Shown here: piece by piece, positions 55,407 through 63,229 of the stretch
Numbering within the stretch: the first letter of the stretch is position 1
How the letters are laid out: each line of letters opens with the position of its first letter
Source: Paenibacillus taihuensis
GTDB taxonomy: Bacteria > Bacillota > Bacilli > Paenibacillales > Paenibacillaceae
Reading direction: 5' to 3'
Assembly (NCBI RefSeq): GCF_003386535.1
Contig: NZ_QTTN01000005.1
Coordinates: 105,268 to 169,267, forward strand
DNA length: 64,000 nt
Made by a program: the position numbers and the translations under genes
Notes under the pieces: model-generated
Databases searched by the model: none
What the model was told of the DNA's origin: nothing
Seen by the model: the letters and a program-made list of their open reading frames with translations, nothing else

Positions 55407-55805
55407 ATGAGCTCCTTTTTATTGGAAATTGTAACGCCTGAGCGTAAGGCTTACGCTCAGGATGTAAATATGATTATCGTCAAAGGTTCCGAGGGTGAAC
55501 TCGGTATTCTGCCGAACCACATTCCGATGGTTACGCCTTTGAAGATTGCTCCTGTCACAATCAAGAAAGACCGCTCCGAAGAAGTGATCGCCGTTAACGG
55601 CGGCTTCCTCGAGATCCGCAAGGATAAAGTGGTTATCTTGGCTGAGAGCGCTGAGCTGCCGGGCGACATTGATGTTGCTCGCGCAGAAGCAGCGAAGCAG
55701 CGTGCAGAGCAGCGTCTGAACGGCAAGCGCGACGAGTACGATCAAGTACGCGCTGAGCTTGCTCTGCAGCGTGCGCTTAACCGTATCGTTGTAGCAGGAC
55801 GTTAA
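55407..55805 (+). CDS. atpC: ATP synthase F1 subunit epsilon
   Basis: Regulatory rotor subunit, 132 residues: an N-terminal beta sandwich (LEIVTPERKAYAQDVNMI, GSEGELGILPNHIPMVTPL) and a C-terminal two-helix domain (ARAEAAKQRAEQRL, AELALQRALNRI) that can inhibit hydrolysis. Last gene of the atp operon, followed by a terminator. Confidence 0.97.
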   Translation: MSSFLLEIVTPERKAYAQDVNMIIVKGSEGELGILPNHIPMVTPLKIAPVTIKKDRSEEVIAVNGGFLEIRKDKVVILAESAELPGDIDVARAEAAKQRAEQRLNGKRDEYDQVRAELALQRALNRIVVAGR

Positions 55806-55817
55806 TCAAACACAGAT

Positions 55818-55869
55818 AAAGGCTGATTCTTTTGCAGATTGCATCTGCAGAGGGGTCAGTCTTTTTTTA
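55818..55869 (+). terminator. Terminator of the atp operon
   Basis: GGCTGAT ... TGCAGAT-tgc-ATCTGCA ... GTCAGTC followed by seven T. Confidence 0.85.
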
Positions 55870-55888
55870 AAAAAGTAACAAGTAAGTA

Positions 55889-55934
55889 ATGAAACAGGAC
55901 CAGTGGAGGCATGGCTCCACTGGTCCTGTTTCAT
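55889..55934. terminator. Perfect 20-bp inverted repeat after the GH5 gene
   Basis: ATGAAACAGGACCAGTGGAG (55889-55908) and its exact complement (55915-55934) are separated by six bases. It lies eight bases past the stop of the minus-strand glycanase and after the atp terminator, so it most likely ends the glycanase transcript, though neither strand has a clean T-run beside it. Confidence 0.65.
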
Positions 55935-55941
55935 ATAATTA

Positions 55942-57492
55942 TTAGTTAATACTGTCTACATAAATGCTGCCGCTCCAGGTGCCGCTTGTTTTCAGCTCGA
56001 TTCCGATCAGCTTCATTGGCGTTGGCGCATTCGATGGGATGGTGACGGTGATCGTGTTCCAGGCATTCTTCGTTAGGCCGGAATAAGCCTGGAAGTTGCC
56101 GTGCCATGCCCAGGCGTTGCTTTGTACGAAAGGCTGGACGGAGGCGATGGCTGCTCCGCTTGGAACCCATACGCGGAAGGTGACCGTACTTCCAGCCGCG
56201 AGACCTGCAGGGTTATCCAGCTGCGCATAATACGTTTGGGCGCCGGTTAAGCTTGGCGTTGTCATCTTGAGCGAGTAGCTGCCTGCATATGCGCGGTCCG
56301 TGCTAGAAGAGACTGTCAGGCTGTTCGTACCGTAAAAGCTTTGCAACGAGCCGTTCTCGAAGTTGAATTTGGCGCTGTCGCTGTTCGCCGGAGGGAAGAC
56401 CAGCGAGTTATGCGCACTTGCAAAAGCGGAAGTAGCTGGTGCCAGATTGGTCATATTGCCATTGCTGTCGACTCCATTGGAGGTCCATGGCATGACGCCC
56501 GCGTAGCCATTGGTATAAGCGTTGGAGAAATCACTCGTGAGCGTGTGTCCCGTCGAGCCTAGTGCAGGGCACTCGCCGACAACGACCGGCCGATCGAATA
56601 CGAGATACCACGATGAAGGCGTGACATAGAACGGAATGCCCCAATACGGATCTTGCCAAGGGTAATAGTGCGGCGAGTAGAAGTCGACTTTGGCGAGAGG
56701 GCTGTTTACTTTGGCCTGGAGCGCAGCGTCGCTTATTTTGTTGCCGCTCGATCCGCTTGCCGTAGCGCTGTTATACTTGACCATGCCCATTCCGACGGTG
56801 GTTAAGATACTGCTGTTCTGGTGGATCGCAACCGCTGCTTTGGCAAAATACGTTTGCAGGCGATCCCAGGAAAGCTGGCCGTTGTTCGCGTCTTCATAAA
56901 CCCAATCCGGCTCGTTCATCAGGTCGATGGACCAGAGATAGGGATTGCTCTTGTAGCGATTAACGAACGGAATGAGGTAGTTGTTGACGTAGGAGTCGAT
57001 ATTGGAGTCACTGTTCAGCATGTTGCGCCAGCTTTGATAGTTCGTATGGCTGTTGTTGAAGTGGTCGAAGGACATCAGTGTCGCCATAATGTAGACACCG
57101 TTGTTCTGCGCAATCTGGAACAGGCTGTCGAGGTTGTTCCAATGTGCGGTTGTCGCGCCCGTCACCTGACCGCTGCTATTAATGTTAATGCCGACTTCAC
57201 CATTACAAGTGATCCATACGCGCGTTGCATTGACCCCATTTGCGTGAAGCGTGGCAAAATGATTGTTCCACCAATTGTAGTCGAACGATCCGCCGAAATC
57301 ATTCCAGCTGTTCCACGGCGTATTCGCCCCGTTCATGAAGATTTGCTGTCCCCCGGCATAGAAATTCGTTCCACTGATCGTAATACGGTCTCCGAATGCT
57401 GCATGTGCGGATGAAGAGAAACTTAGTGAACCAAGCAAAATAGCTAGAGATAAGACCAAGGAAATCCATCTGCTGCGTGTATGCTTCGGCAT
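55942..57492 (-). CDS. Secreted GH5-type glycanase with C-terminal carbohydrate-binding domain
   Basis: Exported enzyme of 516 residues. A signal peptide (ISLVLSLAILLGSLSFSSSAHA) is followed by a GH5/clan-A barrel (about 35-360). The acid/base glutamate is in DLMNEPDWVYED and the nucleophile in RPVVVGECPALG. The C-terminal ~150 residues (about 370-516, KFNFENGSLQSFYG ... WSGSIYVDSIN) form a beta-sandwich resembling mannan-binding modules. A beta-mannanase is my best guess, cellulase or another glycanase the alternative. Start ATG 57492 with GAGGAG upstream. A cre-like palindrome precedes it, suggesting catabolite control. Confidence 0.82.
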   Translation of the reverse strand: MPKHTRSRWISLVLSLAILLGSLSFSSSAHAAFGDRITISGTNFYAGGQQIFMNGANTPWNSWNDFGGSFDYNWWNNHFATLHANGVNATRVWITCNGEVGININSSGQVTGATTAHWNNLDSLFQIAQNNGVYIMATLMSFDHFNNSHTNYQSWRNMLNSDSNIDSYVNNYLIPFVNRYKSNPYLWSIDLMNEPDWVYEDANNGQLSWDRLQTYFAKAAVAIHQNSSILTTVGMGMVKYNSATASGSSGNKISDAALQAKVNSPLAKVDFYSPHYYPWQDPYWGIPFYVTPSSWYLVFDRPVVVGECPALGSTGHTLTSDFSNAYTNGYAGVMPWTSNGVDSNGNMTNLAPATSAFASAHNSLVFPPANSDSAKFNFENGSLQSFYGTNSLTVSSSTDRAYAGSYSLKMTTPSLTGAQTYYAQLDNPAGLAAGSTVTFRVWVPSGAAIASVQPFVQSNAWAWHGNFQAYSGLTKNAWNTITVTIPSNAPTPMKLIGIELKTSGTWSGSIYVDSIN

Positions 57493-57561
57493 TCAAACAT
57501 CTCCTCTCATATTGGCAAACCAGTCGACTGTAATCTTACCATTTTCCTCCCTTGCCCATTT

Positions 57562-57576
57562 TGTAAAGCGCTTACA
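57562..57576 (-). promoter_or_regulatory. cre-like palindrome upstream of the glycanase
   Basis: TGTAAAGCGCTTACA is a palindrome around GCGC lying 70 bases before the start codon. It resembles CcpA sites (TGNAANCGNTNNCA) but is one base too long, so assignment is tentative. Confidence 0.5.
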
Positions 57577-57689
57577 ACACTATTTTTGATGAAAATGGTG
57601 AATGTGTAAACAGAACCTTGTCATGGGATACGGGGAATGTAGTCATGTGAACGTGAGAAGATTGTCATGTACGGAGCAAGCGAAAAGGT

Positions 57690-57737
57690 TTGACGAAGCG
57701 GGCAAGCCCTTCTATACTAATTGATAATGGTTCTCAA
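57690..57737 (+). promoter_or_regulatory. Promoter with Fur-like box before the glycosylation cluster
   Basis: TTGACG (57690-57695), 17 bases, TATACT (57713-57718). TGATAATGGTTCTCA (57722-57736) follows at once and fits the 7-1-7 Fur pattern TGATAATNATTATCA at 12 of 14 fixed bases. It would cover the transcription start. Confidence 0.6.
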
Positions 57738-57763
57738 CATATAAAAGGCTTGCAGGAGCATGT

Positions 57764-58750
57764 ATGCGCATAAGCAAAATAGGTATCCGTGTAGGCGGGA
57801 TAGCGATGGGGGCCTACTTTGTATGGTTGTCGTGGCAGTATTTTCATGGAAAAGCGTCGATTGGGAGCAGTATGGTCAAGCTGCTGCATTCGCCGGAGAT
57901 GCTACTTCTTATGATAGGCGGATACTCGCTGTCTTTCATCGTTAAAGCACTTGCCTGGCGGCTCTACAGTGGTCGGGATAAAGAGGATCGATTAGCCCTC
58001 TACATTCATCCCTTACTGGTAAGCTTGCTCGTAAATCATGTCCTGCCGCTCAAGGTCGGTGACTTGGCACGAACAGGACTGCTGGCGAGATCGGCCGCAA
58101 TACGCTGGGATGATGCGCTGCACTGGGTCGCAGTGATGAGAGTGCTCGACATGGCTTCATTGCTGTTCATCGGCTCCGTTGGCGCGCTGCTGCTCGGCCT
58201 TGAGGCGTCGCCATGGTTCATAGTTGTGGTCGCCCTTGGTGTGCTGGTTCTAGTAGCGTTGTATCTCTTCGAGAGGCGGAGAAGAAGCAACCAACAATAT
58301 CAAACAGATCGTAAAGGGATTGTCGCTTTCGTGCAGCGGCACTACATTAGGCTGCAATCGACGCTGGCATCGAAGCGGGGAGCTGCAGCAGCGCTGTTAA
58401 CGCTCGTAAGCTGGCTGCTCGAAGGAGCGGTTGTATATGGCGTGACAGGCGTGCTCGATCTTCCGGTCAACCCATTCGAGGCGATATGGGTGACGAGCAT
58501 GACGATCGCAGGTCAGTTGTTTCACGTCACACCTGGCGGAATTGGTACGTATGAAACGACGTTGACCGCATCGCTTGGCGTGCTGGGCGTTTCGGGCGAG
58601 GTTGCTTTTGCCGCGGCGCTGCTGTCGCACGGCTTCAAGTTTGTATTTGCATATGTGACGGGCGCGGCTTCGCTTGCGATGAGCGCGGTCACGTGGAAAG
58701 AGCTGCGGTCATGGCTGCAGCCAACCGGGAGAGAGGGGCATATAAAATGA
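57764..58750 (+). CDS. UPF0104/AglD-like membrane protein (LPG synthase transmembrane region)
   Basis: Polytopic membrane protein of 328 residues with about eight helices, of the family that includes the flippase half of MprF, AglD and YbhN. Signatures are NHVLPLKVGDLARTGLLARS (arginine-rich loop) and LFHVTPGGIGTYETTLTASL. Members are thought to move or flip lipid-linked substrates. AGGAG precedes the ATG, and the stop overlaps the next gene's start (ATGA), so it is the first gene of a coupled four-gene cluster. Confidence 0.85.
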   Translation: MRISKIGIRVGGIAMGAYFVWLSWQYFHGKASIGSSMVKLLHSPEMLLLMIGGYSLSFIVKALAWRLYSGRDKEDRLALYIHPLLVSLLVNHVLPLKVGDLARTGLLARSAAIRWDDALHWVAVMRVLDMASLLFIGSVGALLLGLEASPWFIVVVALGVLVLVALYLFERRRRSNQQYQTDRKGIVAFVQRHYIRLQSTLASKRGAAAALLTLVSWLLEGAVVYGVTGVLDLPVNPFEAIWVTSMTIAGQLFHVTPGGIGTYETTLTASLGVLGVSGEVAFAAALLSHGFKFVFAYVTGAASLAMSAVTWKELRSWLQPTGREGHIK

Positions 58751-60285
58751 AAAAGGCGTCGGGGTTTGAGATCATAGCGGCGCGTTGTTGGAACCTGCTG
58801 AACGAAGGGAAGCCTTTTACACCGATATTCGTCGTAGGTACATTCGCGCTCTATCATATGAATCAGTGGGGGGAGGCAAGCTTTTGGGCGCAGTTCGGAC
58901 TTGGGCTGCTGGCGGCGCTTCCGCTGCTGGCGCTCTATTTCTATTATGATTTTCCGCTGTTTCTGCGTAATTATCTATGGCTGCCGGTCGTGGCTGCGCT
59001 CGTGCTGTGGCGAGATGCGCCGCTTGATCTGGGGCTCTACGCAACAGCGACGCTGCTGTTTCTGTTCTTCACGATCTATTTCTGGGGGACATTCTACTAC
59101 CACTTAAGGATTGGAACGTCATGGTGGAACTTTAAGCGGTTCTGGAAGCTGGTCCTGAAGAACAGCGATTCTACGAGCGGCAATGCGCAGGAGCAGCTGC
59201 CAAAGTTCCTGCTGCTTCTCTTCGTTGTTGATGTGGCTGGTCGGTATTGGGCGGACGGAAGTGCGTCTGCGGGCGATTTTGGCTGGGGCAGCTATGGCTT
59301 GTTCGTTGTGGGTGTCACGGTTTACGCATTTATCCTGCACCGCAATTTGTTCGATTGGAAACCGAAAGAAATTCCGAACTATACGGTGCCCGTACAACCG
59401 TCAGAGCAGTCGGGCAAAGGCAAGGTGTTCGTGCTCGTCATTGATGGCATGCGGAAGGACCGGTTCGAGGAAGCAAATGCGCCTTTTCTAAAAAGATGGC
59501 GGGCCGAAGGTACGGAATATACGCAGATGGAGACATTATACCCGGCGAGGACTGTTGTTTGTTTCTCGTCGATGTTTACGGGCACGTATCCGCGCGAGCA
59601 TGGGATTACGTCCAACATGGTGTGGAAGCTCGGCATTAAGGTCGAGTCGATCTTCGATAGCCTGCGCAAGGTTGGCAAAGTCGGGCGATTGCTCGGCATC
59701 GCGCATCTGATCGATTCGATGGGTGATGATGTGGAGAGCGTGACGGCGGTTATGCATAATGATAAAGCCGACCGCAACATTATGGAGCGCGCGAAGCTCA
59801 TTATGGCGGAGCAGAATCCGGATCTTCTGATCGTGCAGTTCATCGCAACGGACCAGACGGGGCATAGCATGGGAGCGCTGTACGACGAGTACCGGCAAAA
59901 GATCGAGGAGGCCGATGCGCTCATCGCCGAGTTTACGGCTTGGCTTACGGTGAACGGTCATGCGGAGGATGCGACATTCATCGTGTGTGCCGATCATGGA
60001 CAGGCCGACGGTATCGGCGGGCATGGGCATTTGGACGAAGGCGAGCGGTACGTGCCGTTCTTCATGCATGGTCCGAATGTGCGGCAAGGGGTCAAAATCG
60101 ATGCCAAGCAGTCGCTTGTTTCCATGGCGCCGACACTCAGCTACTTGCTGGATGCGCCGCTGCCGAGCCATAGTCGCGGCCCGGTGTTAATAGATGCTTT
60201 TGAACCGAGACCATCCATTAAATCAAAGAAAGAAGCGGAACCTCATGCACAAGAAGAAGCTGGTCGTATTTCTGCCGGCGCATAA
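58747..60285 (+). CDS. Membrane-anchored alkaline-phosphatase-superfamily phosphodiesterase
   Basis: The 512-residue protein has about five membrane helices (1-215) and a nucleotide-pyrophosphatase/phosphodiesterase-like domain (about 230-490). The metal ligands and nucleophile are visible: VLVIDGMRKDRF, then the threonine in YPARTVVCFSSMFTG, FIATDQTGHSMG, VCADHGQADG and GGHGHLDEG. It could cleave a lipid-linked sugar phosphate or transfer a phospho-head-group, as EptA- or GPI-ethanolamine-phosphate-transferase-like relatives do. The next gene begins 41 bases inside its end. Confidence 0.82.
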   Translation: MKKASGFEIIAARCWNLLNEGKPFTPIFVVGTFALYHMNQWGEASFWAQFGLGLLAALPLLALYFYYDFPLFLRNYLWLPVVAALVLWRDAPLDLGLYATATLLFLFFTIYFWGTFYYHLRIGTSWWNFKRFWKLVLKNSDSTSGNAQEQLPKFLLLLFVVDVAGRYWADGSASAGDFGWGSYGLFVVGVTVYAFILHRNLFDWKPKEIPNYTVPVQPSEQSGKGKVFVLVIDGMRKDRFEEANAPFLKRWRAEGTEYTQMETLYPARTVVCFSSMFTGTYPREHGITSNMVWKLGIKVESIFDSLRKVGKVGRLLGIAHLIDSMGDDVESVTAVMHNDKADRNIMERAKLIMAEQNPDLLIVQFIATDQTGHSMGALYDEYRQKIEEADALIAEFTAWLTVNGHAEDATFIVCADHGQADGIGGHGHLDEGERYVPFFMHGPNVRQGVKIDAKQSLVSMAPTLSYLLDAPLPSHSRGPVLIDAFEPRPSIKSKKEAEPHAQEEAGRISAGA

Positions 60286-61012
60286 TGAAGAAGGCAATAT
60301 TGCCAAAGTGATCTCTCGGATTCCGCGCGAGCCGCATCCGGATTGGCAGGTAGAGGTGCTCGTCATTGACGACGGGTCTACCGACGGTACGGTGGAGGAA
60401 GCGAAGGCCGCAGGTGCGGAGCATATTGTTTCTTTTGCGCGTAATCGGGGACTGGGAGCAGCGGTGCGGGAAGGGCTCGCGTCATGCGTGCGCCTTGGCG
60501 CTGATATCGGGCTTATGATTGATGCGGACAACGAATATCCGGCCGAGGAGATTCCGAACGTCGTCGCTCCGATCTGGGAAGGGCGTTCCGACTATACGAT
60601 GGGTTCGCGGTTCAAGGGGTCCATCCGCGGGATGAGGCTGCACCGCCGTCTCGGCAATTATTGCTTTACGCTGCTGCAAGCACTGCTGCTGCGCCGGATG
60701 ATTTGGGACGGTCAGTCGGGGATGCGCGGTTTCTCGAGGCTCGCGATGGAACATGCGGAGATTATTCACGATTACAATTACGCACAGGTGCTGACGTTGA
60801 ATCTGGTCCGTAAAGGGTTTCGGATGGAAGAGGTGCCGATCACGTATCAGGTGCGCCAGCAGGGGGAGTCGTTTATCAAGTTCAATAAGTACATGACGAA
60901 CGTGCTGCCGGCCGTGTGGAAGGAAATGCGCCGACCTGTGAGTAGGAAGCGAGTGGCGGAGCTGAAGAAGGCGCGAGCGGTTGCTCTGCGTAAGGTGAGT
61001 ATGGAGAAGTAG
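60245..61012 (+). CDS. Glycosyltransferase family 2 (polyprenyl-phosphate sugar synthase type)
   Basis: A 255-residue GT-A enzyme like dolichol-phosphate-mannose synthase. Motifs are VVFLPAHNEEGNIAKVI, VLVIDDGSTDGT, the DXD-type GLMIDADNEYP, and GQSGMRGFSRLAME. No C-terminal membrane helix is present. It probably charges a polyprenyl phosphate with a sugar for the GT-C enzyme encoded next. It overlaps the phosphodiesterase gene; the frame is open further upstream, but the GT2 fold starts at MHKKKLVVFLPA (60245). Confidence 0.87.
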   Translation: MHKKKLVVFLPAHNEEGNIAKVISRIPREPHPDWQVEVLVIDDGSTDGTVEEAKAAGAEHIVSFARNRGLGAAVREGLASCVRLGADIGLMIDADNEYPAEEIPNVVAPIWEGRSDYTMGSRFKGSIRGMRLHRRLGNYCFTLLQALLLRRMIWDGQSGMRGFSRLAMEHAEIIHDYNYAQVLTLNLVRKGFRMEEVPITYQVRQQGESFIKFNKYMTNVLPAVWKEMRRPVSRKRVAELKKARAVALRKVSMEK

Positions 61013-61071
61013 TTGGCTAGGAGAATAGGGCAAGGGACTGTATATGGAAAAGTAGTGAAAGAGGTGGAGAG

Positions 61072-62709
61072 GTGCGGCGGCGAGAAGGGGATCAACTGCG
61101 TGGTGAGCGTGGCGGCTATAGGAATGTATTGAAGTCGGTCGCCGCACCGGCTTCTATTGTTGTTGGGGTACTGCTCTGGGTGCTGTTCAGCCTGATGCAC
61201 CGGAGTCCGTATGCGGGGAGCTGGGACGAGGTTGATTTTGTGCTGGCGCTGGATCGGTTCGATCTGCTCGCGATGCAGCCGCACTTCCCTGGGTACCCCT
61301 ACTTCGTGATGGGCGCGATGGCCGTGCGGCGGTTCGTGCACGATCCGGTGCTCGCTTACGACACGCTGAATATCGGCTTGCTCGCGTTGTCTGTCATTCC
61401 GCTCTGGCTGCTGGCGCGGCGGGTTCTGTCGCCGCTCTGGTCGGTGCTTGCGGTGCTGCTCGTGCTGACAGCGCCGTATCTGTGGCTGCAGGCGGTGCGG
61501 CCGATGTCGGAGGCGGCAGGCATCGCCATGATGTGGTGGTTTCTGTGGAGCTGGTGGCGGGCGATGGAACGGCGCACTTGGGGCCGCTCGGCAGCGGCGA
61601 TGTTCAGCTTCAGCCTGATGATGGGGATCAGGCTGTCTTTTGTCGCCTTCGGCGTCGGCCTGCTATGGCTGTTGGCGCTGCACGCAGTGGATTGGCATCG
61701 GCAGGGGAAGCGGGTTCTGCCGCGATTAGGTTTGTATGTGCTGCTCGCGGCAAGCTTCGAGCTGCTGTGGGTGGCTGGCTTAGCCCTGAGCGAAGGCGGG
61801 CTAAGCGGGTTTATTCAGCTGGCCCTCGCGTTCACCGAGGGCCATTTCAGTGACTGGGGCGGCGGCGTAGCGTCCGCCGCCCATGTCAGCTTCGCCGCGC
61901 GAGTGCTGCGCTTCGCGGGCGATAACGTGCTGTGGACCGGCATGTTCGTCCGGTCCACGGCACTGCTTGCAGCGGCGGCGGCCCTGCTGTTCGCCGCCGT
62001 GCTCTCCGCGGGGGCGGCACGCCCGCCCCGCGTCGGCGCGCGCACGCGCGCGCCTTTGGCACCCCGGGCGGCGGCATGGCTATGCCGCCCGGCGCTGCCG
62101 GGGGCGCTCGCTGCGCTCGCGAGCGCCTACGGCGCCTGGGCGCTGCTGGCGCAGAACATCGACAAGCCCCGCCACATCACGCCGCTCATCGGCGTGATGT
62201 GGCTGCTGCTTGCGATGTGCTGCGCGGCTGCGCCGACTGCGGCTGCTTCGCAGCCGGAGCGCGGCGCACGCATTCGCCGCGCGGTGCAAGCGGCGGCTGC
62301 ATTGTGCGCCGCTTGCGTCATTGCGCTGCAAGCTGCCGCCGGCAGCGCGCTGGTAGAGCGGCAGGCGGTAGAAACCCCTGCCGTCTACCAGCTGGATCAG
62401 GGGCTGCGCCAGCTTGCGGCGAGCCATACGGACCGCCGGTTCGTCGTGTATACGTGGGAGGAAATGCGCGTCCTCCAATACTTGCACTGCCCAGTTACGA
62501 ACCGACGGATCGAGACGTACTCGTATTTTCTCGCAGACGTGCAGGCGGACCAAGGCGCAGAGATCTTGCTAACGGATCATGTGCTGCAGGGCTTCGAAGC
62601 GCAGGTCGGCCCGCTGCGGGACAAGGTGGAGCCGCTTGCGGTCTATCGCAGCGATCCGCTGTTCGAGCCAGTATACAACGCGATTACGTTGTACAAGTGG
62701 ATCGGGTAA
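61072..62709 (+). CDS. GT-C membrane glycosyltransferase (PMT/ArnT-like)
   Basis: A 545-residue protein with about ten membrane helices and a small C-terminal soluble domain (about 440-545). The first outer loop contains SPYAGSWDEVDFVLALDRFD, where the Asp-Glu pair matches the catalytic acidic motif of GT-C enzymes that use polyprenyl-phosphate sugars, and HFPGYPYFVMGA follows. It likely uses the donor made by the GT2 neighbour to glycosylate a lipid, polymer or protein outside the membrane. Start GTG 61072 after GAGGTGGAGAG. The centre (61960-62340) is very GC-rich and alanine-rich. Confidence 0.82.
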   Translation: MRRREGDQLRGERGGYRNVLKSVAAPASIVVGVLLWVLFSLMHRSPYAGSWDEVDFVLALDRFDLLAMQPHFPGYPYFVMGAMAVRRFVHDPVLAYDTLNIGLLALSVIPLWLLARRVLSPLWSVLAVLLVLTAPYLWLQAVRPMSEAAGIAMMWWFLWSWWRAMERRTWGRSAAAMFSFSLMMGIRLSFVAFGVGLLWLLALHAVDWHRQGKRVLPRLGLYVLLAASFELLWVAGLALSEGGLSGFIQLALAFTEGHFSDWGGGVASAAHVSFAARVLRFAGDNVLWTGMFVRSTALLAAAAALLFAAVLSAGAARPPRVGARTRAPLAPRAAAWLCRPALPGALAALASAYGAWALLAQNIDKPRHITPLIGVMWLLLAMCCAAAPTAAASQPERGARIRRAVQAAAALCAACVIALQAAAGSALVERQAVETPAVYQLDQGLRQLAASHTDRRFVVYTWEEMRVLQYLHCPVTNRRIETYSYFLADVQADQGAEILLTDHVLQGFEAQVGPLRDKVEPLAVYRSDPLFEPVYNAITLYKWIG

Positions 62710-62760
62710 TATATGTGCTATCAGCGCCGAAAACCGGTGTGAACACTCGCTTTGGCCTCC

Positions 62761-63060
62761 CGAGAGAACGTATATGTGCTCTCGCGGGTCAGTTTGGTGC
62801 GATTCTGACACTGAGAGAACGTATGTGTTCTCTCAGCGAGAAACAGCTGCGAATTCCCGCGAACCGCTTCGCGAGAGACCCTATTTGGATCTCTCACGTC
62901 CGAATTAGCACGTTTTCGGGGCTGAGAGTGCCATTTGGGATCTCTCAGCGGGAAACAGCTGCGAATTCCTGCGGACCGCTTCGTGAGAGACCCCATTTGG
63001 ATCTCTCACGTCCGAATTAGCACGTTTTCGGAGCTGAGAGTGCCATATTGGATCTCTCAG
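62761..63060. repeat. Repeat array, family C, with a 112-bp tandem duplication
   Basis: Six short palindromes, each about 24-29 bases, share GAGAG ... CTCTC ends: 62761-62784, 62811-62836, 62870-62898, 62922-62948, 62982-63010 and 63034-63060. They alternate between a CTGAGAG...CTCTCAG form and a CGnGAGAG...CTCTCACG form. The segment 62834-62945 is repeated at 62946-63057 with only a few changes (period exactly 112). No coding capacity. It separates the glycosylation cluster from the iron-permease gene and could act as a terminator at RNA level. Confidence 0.8.
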
Positions 63061-63126
63061 CTTCACCAAGAAGCAACTCGCCCCCGCCGCTTACACCTCA
63101 CAAAAACTTTTGTACACTTCCGTCTA

Positions 63127-63157
63127 TTGACACTCTAATTGAAAATGATTATCATTA
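63127..63157 (+). promoter_or_regulatory. Fur-controlled promoter
   Basis: TTGACA (63127-63132), 17 bases, TATCAT (63150-63155). TGAAAATGATTATCATTA (63140-63157) is an almost perfect Fur box (one mismatch to TGATAATNATTATCA) and covers the -10, predicting iron repression. Confidence 0.88.
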
Positions 63158-63229
63158 CTATCGTGACCTTTGAGAATAACTGGGAGGCACTGTACAGCGA
63201 TTATGACTTATGGAAGGTGAATTGCAATC

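Noticed and set aside
61932-63020. 362-codon frame overlapping the GT-C gene and the repeats
   Set aside because: Arg/Ala/Gly-rich shadow frame of a GC-rich gene that continues through palindromic repeats; no plausible domain.
62761-63060. Possible CRISPR array
   Set aside because: Units are palindromic themselves, of two alternating types, with spacers that are duplicated rather than unique, and no cas gene is in the window.
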